Of a stretch of 64,000 bases of DNA, positions 35,801 to 43,673 are shown in pieces. Each line of letters starts with the position of its first letter. Position 1 is the stretch's first letter. Below the pieces are notes generated by a model. That model had not been told where the DNA came from. It saw only the letters and a list, made by a program, of their open reading frames with translations, and did no database searches. Source of the stretch: Candidatus Thalassospirochaeta sargassi (lineage in GTDB: Bacteria; Spirochaetota; Spirochaetia; UBA9216); NCBI GenBank assembly GCA_028532855.1, contig JAQQAL010000022.1, forward strand, positions 130,844-194,843. Direction: 5' to 3'. The translations under genes were made by a program, and so were the position numbers.

Positions 35801-36281
35801 TGTTTCCGAGCGCTCTACTGAAAAGACGGAACCAAGAGCCCCTGAAGTTTTCCTCGATCTTGATTACAGTGGTTTTATTCCGGATAATTATATAAGTGAG
35901 TCAGTTGAAAAAATGGAGGTATATAAAAAGATTGCCTCTGTACAGAATGATGAAGAGCTTGCAGGAATTAACCAGGAGCTTGAAGACAGATTCGGCCCCC
36001 TGCCGGAAGAAGTGCAGAACCTTATAGCAATTGCAGATATAAGAGCGATGTCAAAGAAGCTGCATGTTTCAAGAATCATGGAACGGGGAGGAAGCATCAG
36101 GGTGGAATTTGCTTTTATAAGAGCTATAAATCCTGACAAGGTTGCGAGGCTTATAGTGGAAAGCGGAGGAAAAGTGACAATTAATCAGAAGAAGATTAAT
36201 GAATTGATAATTAAAACCGAAACAATAAGCCTGGCCGAAAAAGCTGAATTTTTAAGAGAAAGATTAAATATGTTGGTGTGA
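32862..36281 (+). CDS. mfd: Transcription-repair coupling factor
   Basis: Mfd is an ATP-driven translocase that removes RNA polymerase stalled at DNA damage and recruits UvrA. The 1139-aa protein has the N-terminal UvrB-like modules, the RNA polymerase interaction domain (LNPGDFVVHVNYGIGLFKGI, about residue 480), Walker A GDVGYGKTEVAMRAA (about 627), DEEQRFGV as motif II, LSATPIPRTLHMSL as motif III and QLRGRVGRS as motif VI. The C-terminal domain is complete. It starts with a weak GGA-type ribosome-binding site, 14 bp from the divergent exported-protein gene. trmB follows by 1 bp. Confidence 0.97.
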   Translation: MINLFFNSIKEKLGDYKPFIDLKTRIEQEKFPIELEGVDGLFKAVLSAVLYEDSGRTITIITADEKECDAVRKDLEVLGHKVLLFSGFNKRAYSRGKIQSSILGERMKIMSEMLSGENKIVVTTLRTFLSPLPPPEYIRKQIFKIKISDDLDTNEIEKLMTEFGYLRVPRVSIHGEFALRGEVLDIFVSGMDEPVRIVFEFDEVEEIRTFDPLTQKSIEKIKEVEILPVKEFVWNDERILGIKTRLSGREFGNVDEIEPLIEELTENREIDYEEILFPLSFDYQAKLSDYNGSEGITIFSGFENLSRLFGQIKKEYNKLYAETRITVDNPEGCFYPHPSEILLDLDEVIENTPDRVMLANIKDPEKKDLRIDFKYNGPRAFFGNISYFREELKSLLQAGYRIDIFAESHTQSERIKYLLKDADVNIYDSGITSGFSLPELNIIAIAESEIFGRRKKLPSSIKKAKSEAIETFVDLNPGDFVVHVNYGIGLFKGIDRIRTKKTERDYIKLEYSDEEMVFLPIEQVNLIQRYIGNEGRPPALDRIGGKAWEKRKNKVKKSVEDLADMLIKLYSERKEAVGYAFPKDTDWQIEFEAAFPYQETDDQLTCIDEIKSDMENPTPMDRLVCGDVGYGKTEVAMRAAMKAVIGGRQVAFLAPTTILAEQHYENFVERFERFPVKIDMISRFVPRKKQREVLEKTAAGNIDILIGTHRILQKDVNYKQLGLLIIDEEQRFGVKDKERLKQLKTNIDSLALSATPIPRTLHMSLLKIRDMSLLKTAPHNRRPIETYIREFDDEVIAEAIRRETDRGGQVFYLHNRVETLEQVQMFLSRVVPEVMVETAHGQMSSSQLEDVMHRFIHGGFQVLIATTIIENGIDIPNVNTIIIDRADNYGISQLYQLRGRVGRSNRASYAYLLYPDQRALSEIAMKRLQVISDLTELGSGFKIAMKDMEIRGAGNLLGRQQSGDIMSVGFDMYVKLLDEAVSERSTEKTEPRAPEVFLDLDYSGFIPDNYISESVEKMEVYKKIASVQNDEELAGINQELEDRFGPLPEEVQNLIAIADIRAMSKKLHVSRIMERGGSIRVEFAFIRAINPDKVARLIVESGGKVTINQKKINELIIKTETISLAEKAEFLRERLNMLV

Positions 36282-36282
36282 T

Positions 36283-36957
36283 ATGTCGGAAGAACGAAAA
36301 AAAATAAAGAGTTACGTGCTTAGAGCAAGCAGGATGAGTAAGGGGCAGAAGATAGCCCTTGAGCTTTTAAGCGAAAAATACTGCATAGAGTTTCAGGATG
36401 ATTTTCTTGACATAAAAGACAAGTTCAACTCTGAAAGACTCTGCATTGAAATAGGTTTTGGAATGGGTACTGCAACCGGAAAGATTGCTGCTGATAACCC
36501 GGATATGAATTTCCTTGGTATAGAAGTGCACAAACCTGGAGTAGGCCGGCTTTTATCTGATATACAATCCAGGGGGCTCAGCAATCTCAGGATAATCAAC
36601 CATGATGCTGTAGAGGTTCTTGAAAAAATGATACCTGATTCATCAATTGAAGGTTTTCATATCTTCTTCCCGGACCCATGGCCGAAGAAAAAACATCACA
36701 AAAGAAGACTTTTAAATGATGAGTTTACAGCCCTGCTTGTAAGTAAACTTCGCCCCAACGGTTATATCTATGCAGTTACAGATTGGGAAGATTATGCGAA
36801 GCAGATGCTGGCTGTACTAAGCAGCAATAAAGATCTTAAAAATGCTTTTGAAGGCTGGGCCGACTCCCCAGGCTGGCGTCCCCAGACCGCATTCGAGCGA
36901 AAAGGTCTTGATAAGAATCATATAATTCGTGAACTTTATTTTTATAATATTGAGTAA
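36283..36957 (+). CDS. trmB: tRNA (guanine-N7-)-methyltransferase
   Basis: TrmB makes 7-methylguanosine at position 46 of tRNA from SAM. The 224-aa protein has the SAM loop EIGFGMGTATGKIA (about residue 47), LGIEVHKPGVGRLL and the catalytic FFPDPWPKKKHHKRRL. It begins 1 bp after the mfd stop and must share its transcript. Confidence 0.96.
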   Translation: MSEERKKIKSYVLRASRMSKGQKIALELLSEKYCIEFQDDFLDIKDKFNSERLCIEIGFGMGTATGKIAADNPDMNFLGIEVHKPGVGRLLSDIQSRGLSNLRIINHDAVEVLEKMIPDSSIEGFHIFFPDPWPKKKHHKRRLLNDEFTALLVSKLRPNGYIYAVTDWEDYAKQMLAVLSSNKDLKNAFEGWADSPGWRPQTAFERKGLDKNHIIRELYFYNIE

Positions 36958-36970
36958 AAACTAATTTTCC

Positions 36971-37000
36971 TTGCTTAGCAAAGCATTTATGTAATATTAT
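36971..37000 (+). promoter_or_regulatory. Predicted leaderless promoter of citrate synthase
   Basis: TTGCTT (36971-36976), 18 bp, TATTAT (36995-37000), then 7 bp to the ATG at 37008. No Shine-Dalgarno sequence is present. Confidence 0.5.
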
Positions 37001-37007
37001 ACTGACT

Positions 37008-38339
37008 ATGAATAAGTATGTAGAAACAGCAATCAAAAACAATCAGATCAGTCCTGAGCATTACAAGAAATTTAATGTAAAACGCGGACTCAGGAATGAA
37101 GACGGATCAGGTGTACTTGTCGGCCTAACCGGAATAGGTGATGTTCATGGATATATCATGGACGAAAATGAAAAGATCCCCGTTGAGGGAAGACTCAGAT
37201 ACCGCGGAATAGACCTTAGAGACATATGCGAAGGATTTCAGAGTGACGGCCGATATGGATATGAAGAGGTAATTTTTCTACTTTTGTTCGGGCAACTCCC
37301 TAATAGAAAGGAATTTAATTACTTTTTTGATATGCTAGGACAATACAGGGCTCTACCAAAGGGGTTTACTGAGGATATGATCCTCAACACACCCAGTAAT
37401 AACATAATGAATAAGCTTTCACGTTCAGTGCTGGCCTGTTACTCTTTTGATGATGACCCGGAAGATAGTTCAGTAGGCAATATCCTGAAGCAGTCTATTG
37501 CTCTAATTTCAAGATTTCCAACTATTGTGGCACATGCTTACCAGGCTAAAAGTCACTACTATGATCATAACAGCCTTCATCTGCATACACCCGATCCTCA
37601 ATTGGGAACGGCTGAAAACTTCCTTTCGCTGATAAGGCCTGATCAGGTTTATTCAAAACTTGAAGCGGAAACCCTGGATCTATGTATGGTTCTGCATGCA
37701 GAACACGGTGGGGGAAATAACTCAGCATTCACAATCCATGTAGTATCATCAGCAATGACTGATACATATTCGACCATTGCTGCTGGAATTGGTTCTCTAA
37801 AAGGAGACAGACATGGTGGCGCTAATATTAAAGTTCATGAAATGTTCGTAGACATAAAAGAAAATGTAAAAGACTGGTCGAATGAAAAAGAGATAAAGGA
37901 CTACATTATAAAGATCCTGAATAAGGAAGCTTATGATAAAACCGGTCTCTTATATGGAATAGGACATGCGGTTTATACAATTTCCGACCCAAGAGCGGTC
38001 CTTCTTAAAAAGAAGGCTGAACAGCTTGCAAAAGAAAAGGGAATGCTTGATGAGTACCATCTATACGAGGCTGTTGAGCGGCTTGGTATTGAAGCCTTCC
38101 AGGAATATAAGAATATAGATGTTCCGATGAGCGCGAATGTAGATTTTTATTCAGGATTTGTTTACAGGATGCTGAATATTCCAACGGATCTTTATACACC
38201 GCTGTTTGCTATTGCCAGAATTTCAGGATGGTGTGCGCACAGAATCGAAGAGATTGTTAAGGGCGGGAAGATTATGCGGCCTGCATTTAAGGCTGTGGCA
38301 AGCAGAAAGTCCTATCTCCCGATTGATGAAAGAGAATGA
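37008..38339 (+). CDS. gltA: Citrate synthase
   Basis: This enzyme condenses acetyl-CoA and oxaloacetate to citrate. The 443-aa protein has the catalytic His region LHAEHGGGNNSAFTIHVVSS (about residues 228-247), GDRHGGANIKV with the second His, and the catalytic Asp in NVDFYSGFVY. The N-terminal part VEGRLRYRGIDLRDICEG is also typical. It resembles the longer citrate synthases found in some anaerobes. No other citric-acid-cycle gene is in the window, so it may serve glutamate synthesis. Expressed from its own promoter and closed by a terminator. The gene symbol follows function, not a close match. Confidence 0.93.
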   Translation: MNKYVETAIKNNQISPEHYKKFNVKRGLRNEDGSGVLVGLTGIGDVHGYIMDENEKIPVEGRLRYRGIDLRDICEGFQSDGRYGYEEVIFLLLFGQLPNRKEFNYFFDMLGQYRALPKGFTEDMILNTPSNNIMNKLSRSVLACYSFDDDPEDSSVGNILKQSIALISRFPTIVAHAYQAKSHYYDHNSLHLHTPDPQLGTAENFLSLIRPDQVYSKLEAETLDLCMVLHAEHGGGNNSAFTIHVVSSAMTDTYSTIAAGIGSLKGDRHGGANIKVHEMFVDIKENVKDWSNEKEIKDYIIKILNKEAYDKTGLLYGIGHAVYTISDPRAVLLKKKAEQLAKEKGMLDEYHLYEAVERLGIEAFQEYKNIDVPMSANVDFYSGFVYRMLNIPTDLYTPLFAIARISGWCAHRIEEIVKGGKIMRPAFKAVASRKSYLPIDERE

Positions 38340-38358
38340 TAGTTAAATAAAATTATTC

Positions 38359-38392
38359 AAGCCTGGAAGTTTTGCTCCCGGGCTTTTTTTTT
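38359..38392 (+). terminator. Rho-independent terminator after citrate synthase
   Basis: AAGCCTGG / CCCGGGCTT stem (one G-T pair) with an AAGTTTTGCT loop and T9, 20 bp after the stop. Confidence 0.88.
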
Positions 38393-38491
38393 GCTATTTA
38401 CAGTTAATTTAAATATCTTATCCACTTTACAAAAAGATTCTTGTTTTACTCACAGCTAGGGTTTAGAATAAAATATAAACGGGAGCGCATT

Positions 38492-40546
38492 ATGAAAAAA
38501 GTTGTTTTTTTAATTCTGCTGCTTTCTTTGACAACACCGATGCTTTTCCCACAATCGGAAAGCACTTTTACTATTCACGCATTACCCCACGCAGAGCTGC
38601 CGCTTACCTTCGGAGCTGACTTATTTGATATGGGCGCCGGGGCTGATCTGGACTTTGAGGTTAGAATGCCTTTCCGGCCTGTTTTGGGGGTCCAGGCTGA
38701 ACTGGGCTACTCATATTTGCCGCTTCTGACGGGAGACGGGGTTAACTTTATAAATGCAGGCGGAGGTCTGAGCTTAACATTACCCCGAATCGGGGCTTCA
38801 ATAGTTCCGTCTCTGTTTTCAAAAACTGGTTATTATTACGGAGTTATCGGAGATGAAACTGCAGACTCTGGAGGAAATCTGTATTTCGGAGGAGGCGGAC
38901 GTTTTACATGGGCAGCTTCGCCGAATTTCAACCTTGGTCTGGCTGTTCAGTATAAGAATTATCTCGACGGGTTCGGAGGGATGCTTCATCATGCATTAAA
39001 TATCGGTCTTGCAAGTTCATTCAATTTTCACGGTTCATCAAAGCTTGAAATCATGGGTTCATTTTTCAAAGATATATTTCCCGTGCAATATAAATACTAT
39101 TCCGAAAACAGCATAGGAAGCATTGAGATTCTTAATGAAGGCTCTGTCCCTTATGAATCGGTAACGGTGTCTGTCTTTATTGATAAATATATGGATAATC
39201 CTACAGCCGCATCCGGTCCGGATGTGATCGAGCCGGGGGAAAGCGCAGTAATTGAATTCTCAGCGCTTTTTGCGGAAAATGTACTCGACATTACAGAGGC
39301 AACAATTGTGTCAGCCGAAATAAATGTTGAGTTTCTTGAAAACGGCAAACAGCGGTCTGAAAGTTTTTCCGAACAGATTAGAATCTACGACAGACATGCG
39401 ATGACCTGGGACGATACCCGTAAAGCCGCAGCATTCGTAAATTACAAGGATCCGGTTGTGATATCGGCAGGCAAGATGCTGAGTCATCTGGTTAAATCAA
39501 CAGTGAATGTTGTTGATGTAAATCTCTGCACTGCTATTGCGGTTCATCAGGCCCTTGGAGCCTACGGTATGGAATATGTAATTGATCCTACATCTCCGTT
39601 TACGGAATTTTCCGGTGATGCAATGGCAGTTGATTACATCCAGTTCCCGTCCAACACCATAGACTACAGGTCCGGCGACTGCGACGATTTGTCAATACTT
39701 TATACTTCTATCTTGCAGTCTGTTGGAATAGATACGGCATTTATAACAGTGCCGGGACACATCTTCATTGCCTTGGCTCTGAAAACAGCACCTGAAGATC
39801 TGAAAAAAGTAATTTCGACATCTGGTGATATCATCGAATATAACGGCCGTGCATGGGTGCCGGTAGAAATAACGATGGTTGCAAACCCCTTTATGCAGGC
39901 ATGGAAGGCCGGGGCCAAACAATGGCATGAGTATGAAGTATCAGGGGAGTCGGAGCTTATTCCAATGAGCGAGTCCTGGAAACTCTATGAACCGGTAGGA
40001 TTCAGCGTGGCAAAAGGCATCGATTTTCTCAGTGAAGATGAAGCTTCATCAGCATATCTGCAGGAGATTGAACGATTTATAAACAGAGAGATCTATGCTC
40101 AAACAGACGGTATAAACAGAACAATTGAGCGCCGCGGGAAAACAGCCCGCAGCCTGAATAAATTAGGCACTGTTTATGCGCGTTACGGCAAAACGGTTGA
40201 AGCATTTGATTATTTTGAGCAGGCTCTTGCAATGGAAAACTACTATCCGGCCCTTGTGAATATAGGCAACCTCCTGCTGCTTGAAAATGATTTTCAGGGC
40301 GCCGTGGAGAAATACCGCAGCGCCGAGAAGCTCAGTACACGAAGTGCGGCACTCTATCTGCAGATGTCGCGGGCTTACAGCGGGCTTGGAATGTTCGACA
40401 TGGCCGAAGAGACTTTCAGCAAAGTGAAACAAAGCGATCCGGCTCTTGCAGAGCGTTATGAATTCATTGATACAACTTCATCAACCGCGCGCGCATCGGG
40501 TTACAGCCTTACTGATAATATGATCTGGCTGGAAGAAGAGGAATAG
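38492..40546 (+). CDS. Exported protein: beta-barrel-like, transglutaminase-like and TPR domains
   Basis: This 684-aa protein starts with a signal peptide (KKVVFLILLLSLTTPMLFPQ). Residues 25-200 resemble a small outer-membrane beta-barrel (alternating FGADLFDMGAGADLDFEV, GGGGRFTWAA). A beta-sandwich region follows (IEPGESAVIEFS). Residues about 330-430 are transglutaminase-like with SGDCDDLSILY (Cys about 396) and PGHIFIAL (His about 421). Residues 545-660 contain TPR repeats (YARYGKTVEAFDYFEQAL, MSRAYSGLGMFDMAEETF). The start at 38492 has GGGAG 7 nt upstream. The whole looks like an envelope protein that binds or processes other proteins. No name is assigned. The stop is 15 bp from a convergent gene. 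Confidence 0.8.
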   Translation: MKKVVFLILLLSLTTPMLFPQSESTFTIHALPHAELPLTFGADLFDMGAGADLDFEVRMPFRPVLGVQAELGYSYLPLLTGDGVNFINAGGGLSLTLPRIGASIVPSLFSKTGYYYGVIGDETADSGGNLYFGGGGRFTWAASPNFNLGLAVQYKNYLDGFGGMLHHALNIGLASSFNFHGSSKLEIMGSFFKDIFPVQYKYYSENSIGSIEILNEGSVPYESVTVSVFIDKYMDNPTAASGPDVIEPGESAVIEFSALFAENVLDITEATIVSAEINVEFLENGKQRSESFSEQIRIYDRHAMTWDDTRKAAAFVNYKDPVVISAGKMLSHLVKSTVNVVDVNLCTAIAVHQALGAYGMEYVIDPTSPFTEFSGDAMAVDYIQFPSNTIDYRSGDCDDLSILYTSILQSVGIDTAFITVPGHIFIALALKTAPEDLKKVISTSGDIIEYNGRAWVPVEITMVANPFMQAWKAGAKQWHEYEVSGESELIPMSESWKLYEPVGFSVAKGIDFLSEDEASSAYLQEIERFINREIYAQTDGINRTIERRGKTARSLNKLGTVYARYGKTVEAFDYFEQALAMENYYPALVNIGNLLLLENDFQGAVEKYRSAEKLSTRSAALYLQMSRAYSGLGMFDMAEETFSKVKQSDPALAERYEFIDTTSSTARASGYSLTDNMIWLEEEE

Positions 40547-40561
40547 TTAATCCAGGCAAGT

Positions 40562-43500
40562 CTATTGCTTGAGCGGTATGGCTCTGATTCTGTTGTCAAT
40601 AATAAAATTTGAATTCGCCTTCATTGAAATGAAGTAGTTGTTCTTACCTATAGCTTGAGCACCGACAATACCGTATTCCCAGTCTACAATCTCACCTTCA
40701 TGTCTTATGACATGGCCGTATGAGCCCATCGGTTCTACTATAGTGAGCTTTTTTCCGCTAACAATAATTGTTTTTCCGGTATCACGATAGGCTTTAACAA
40801 TGTATTCTATAAAATTTATTTTTTGGCTGTTGATTACGTCAACAATCTGTAGATGATCGAAAATGTAGGGCTTATTGATTACCTGGGGAACTACATACTC
40901 CGGTAATTCGGATACATGAGCTTCAACCTTGTTTATAACGGCGCCGAAATTCGCTTTATCATAATTACGGGAATCTACCGGTTTCCATTTTCTGTAAACC
41001 GGTGAAAAATCAGGAATAGGGTTAATAATCTGCTCAGCAATTATTCCTGTTATCTCCTTGGCAAGAATCATTTCATTCTTATGAGCGACCCAGGTCTTGG
41101 GTGAAATTCTTAATATTACATCATGCACAGTTGAACCTTTCGGCGGCAATCCGTAGCCGAGGGAACTAACTGCAGCCTTCCTTGAAAAACCACGGTAGTC
41201 GTCATTGGTATCGAAGTTCATATTTCGATAAATGCTTTTTGAACTAATTACAGTATTTAACGCGTTATCATTCGAAGGTTCGATTTTTACCATCATGCAC
41301 TGATGCGTATGCTGGTTTAAAAAATAAGGTTGTCCTACAATGGAAACATTATTTTCTTCAGGAGTCGGTTGTCCATTTATCGGAAATACATTACCTGTTT
41401 GGCTGTTCTCTGCGCCGGGATTGATATAAACTTTAACAGGATTAACGGCTGAAGGAATAAGTCCCCAATAATCAGCATCTGCCGGAGGGATCCCCCAGTT
41501 GGCCAGGTAAAACCCGACATCAAGATTACCGGCCGGAAGCATCTTCACTGCATCTACCGGTCCGTTATTATCTCCGAAGTCATAAATAATCTCTTTTCTT
41601 GAATTATTCTTTATTCTTGCAACAAAGGTATTTTCAACATTCGGTTGAATTAAATTAGTCAAATCATCTTCAAGGTTACCGCTTGCAGTAATACCGATAT
41701 TCATAGCTGATGAAATAAAAACTCCGCCGGTCGAATTGCTTCCGCTCAGGCTTCCACGTCCCCACCACAACGGCAACAAACTGTAATTTTCAATAAGGTC
41801 GGCGCCGGCGGGCAGGGCGGTGATGTAAGGATTCTCCACCGGCCATATATACTGCTGGCAGGTTGCAGGTTCAGTCTGGTTAACCATCATATTTGAAAAC
41901 ATAAGGAAATTATCACTGACTCCCATCCAGTTCCCATTTTCGTTAACAGGGATCTTCAACTCGAATGACCAATGCTTTGTTTCAGGATCATATCTTTTTA
42001 CATCAAAAAATATCTTGTTTTCCGCATAGCTATCGGCGACAATTTCATTCGTAAGTGATGCATTGTAAGCCCATGAGCCGCCGCCGGCTGCCGGTGAATA
42101 TATTTTCAGTTCATTTGCCGCGAAATCTATCAGCAAGAGAAAATCGCTGTCTGCGTTCATCGGTGAGTATCTGTCCGTCGAACCTTCAATATTTCTGATA
42201 CCCAGAATATATATATCGTTCGAAGCAAGGGTGTCGTCATCATTTACATCAACGCCTATATACATTTGACTGTTGTCGCTTTTTTTTATCAGCTGAAATG
42301 CGGTGTCATACCTTGTTCCGTATGCATAACTGTAAAGGTATGCCCCCCTCCAGCCGCTTTCATTGGTTCCATCATGCGTTCCCGTCGACGTAGGATAATG
42401 ACAATCGGAATTTAAATCGGGGCCGTCGAGAATACCGTCGAGATGAGGTTCTTTTGTGCTGTCCCAGGGCAGGCCTGCAGCCGACGGGAAAGCGGCTAAA
42501 TAATTCGGTACCACATTGATTGTGATATTATCCGTATTTCCAGTGCATAGATGCTCATCTACAGCCTGTAATGAAACAGTATAAATCCCAGGGTCATTAC
42601 AAAGAAGATATTCCGTATCAAACATATCAATTGAACCGGTTTTCTCGATGTTTTGACCGTTTATATTCCAGATAAGCTTGCTTATACTGTCGGACTCATT
42701 ATCCTGAATATCAGGCTCAAGGCTAATGCGAACAGGGGCCGTAACGGCATAATTGTTTTCGCTGATTACTCTTAATCCGCTTGACCCGCCGCCCGGTTCA
42801 ATATCGGAACCGGGAGAGCTGTTCGGCGTTACGCTTATCGAGTGCCAGGCCGTTGTATTACCATCGTCATCGACAATTTGAACGCTGACGCTTTGTTGTG
42901 TGTTTGATTGATAGGTATGTGAAAATTCATCGTTATCGTATCTTAAAATAGGATCGGTTTGACCTGCCGTGAATTTCCATCTATAAGTTAAATTACCGGG
43001 ATAATCATCGTAATCGGTCGGGTTGTTAAGTTTGAACAGGATTTTATAATCGGTATCCGTGCTTAAGCGATGATTAATACCGCTGAAAGAAGGTAGGTAA
43101 TTATTTATTACGCTGCATTCCTGATAATAAGTTATGTCGTCTATCTGATATGAAAAGTTAACTATAGTTGTTGCCGGTTCATCATGTTGAAACTTTATAT
43201 ACAGCATGTTCATTCCTGCTTCAGCAGCTTTTTTATCATCTGCGCAATTCGATTCAATGGGTCGTTTTCTTATTCTTAACTGATAACTGCTTGAGGTATC
43301 AGAAGTACCGACTTCTGATATTATTACCGCAAAACCGTCTTCACGTTCCATTAAGCCAGTGCCGCCGGTATAGTAGTAATTATCAAATGTCGCTAAATGA
43401 AGGGAATCATTTGATGTGATATAATTAAAATCCATTTGCCCCGAATCATGGTCATAAGATAAAAAGCTGAAGTTTAAAGAGGTCGGCTGCAGAAAACCGT

Positions 43501-43663
43501 CGTTACCTTCTTCCCCGGTCGAATGAGTTAATGTAAAGGCAACGAGTACTTCATGCGCTTCATCCGCCGGAAAGGGAATTCCGATTTCATCTCTGAGGAT
43601 TTCAGCGAAAACAAGATTACCGATTAAAAACAGAAAAACAATAATTAAAACTTTTTTGTTCAT
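40562..43663 (-). CDS. Large exported protein with PKD-like and CBM9-like domains
   Basis: This 1033-aa protein has a signal peptide (NKKVLIIVFLFLIGNLVFA). Two PKD-like beta-sandwiches can be seen at about residues 190-270 (LTYRWKFTAGQTDP, SVQIVDDDGNTTAW) and 295-380 (PGIYTVSLQAVDEHLC). A region at about 410-590 resembles family-9 carbohydrate-binding/DOMON modules (MYIGVDVNDDD, WSFELKIPVNENGNW). The last 400 residues are beta-rich and unrecognised. AGGAGAG 5 nt before the ATG at 43663 fixes the start. It follows the YWTD lipoprotein gene by 10 bp, so the two are co-transcribed and may act on the same surface ligand, probably a polysaccharide or glycoprotein. Function unknown. Confidence 0.8.
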   Translation of the reverse strand: MNKKVLIIVFLFLIGNLVFAEILRDEIGIPFPADEAHEVLVAFTLTHSTGEEGNDGFLQPTSLNFSFLSYDHDSGQMDFNYITSNDSLHLATFDNYYYTGGTGLMEREDGFAVIISEVGTSDTSSSYQLRIRKRPIESNCADDKKAAEAGMNMLYIKFQHDEPATTIVNFSYQIDDITYYQECSVINNYLPSFSGINHRLSTDTDYKILFKLNNPTDYDDYPGNLTYRWKFTAGQTDPILRYDNDEFSHTYQSNTQQSVSVQIVDDDGNTTAWHSISVTPNSSPGSDIEPGGGSSGLRVISENNYAVTAPVRISLEPDIQDNESDSISKLIWNINGQNIEKTGSIDMFDTEYLLCNDPGIYTVSLQAVDEHLCTGNTDNITINVVPNYLAAFPSAAGLPWDSTKEPHLDGILDGPDLNSDCHYPTSTGTHDGTNESGWRGAYLYSYAYGTRYDTAFQLIKKSDNSQMYIGVDVNDDDTLASNDIYILGIRNIEGSTDRYSPMNADSDFLLLIDFAANELKIYSPAAGGGSWAYNASLTNEIVADSYAENKIFFDVKRYDPETKHWSFELKIPVNENGNWMGVSDNFLMFSNMMVNQTEPATCQQYIWPVENPYITALPAGADLIENYSLLPLWWGRGSLSGSNSTGGVFISSAMNIGITASGNLEDDLTNLIQPNVENTFVARIKNNSRKEIIYDFGDNNGPVDAVKMLPAGNLDVGFYLANWGIPPADADYWGLIPSAVNPVKVYINPGAENSQTGNVFPINGQPTPEENNVSIVGQPYFLNQHTHQCMMVKIEPSNDNALNTVISSKSIYRNMNFDTNDDYRGFSRKAAVSSLGYGLPPKGSTVHDVILRISPKTWVAHKNEMILAKEITGIIAEQIINPIPDFSPVYRKWKPVDSRNYDKANFGAVINKVEAHVSELPEYVVPQVINKPYIFDHLQIVDVINSQKINFIEYIVKAYRDTGKTIIVSGKKLTIVEPMGSYGHVIRHEGEIVDWEYGIVGAQAIGKNNYFISMKANSNFIIDNRIRAIPLKQ

Positions 43664-43673
43664 GTATTCTCTC

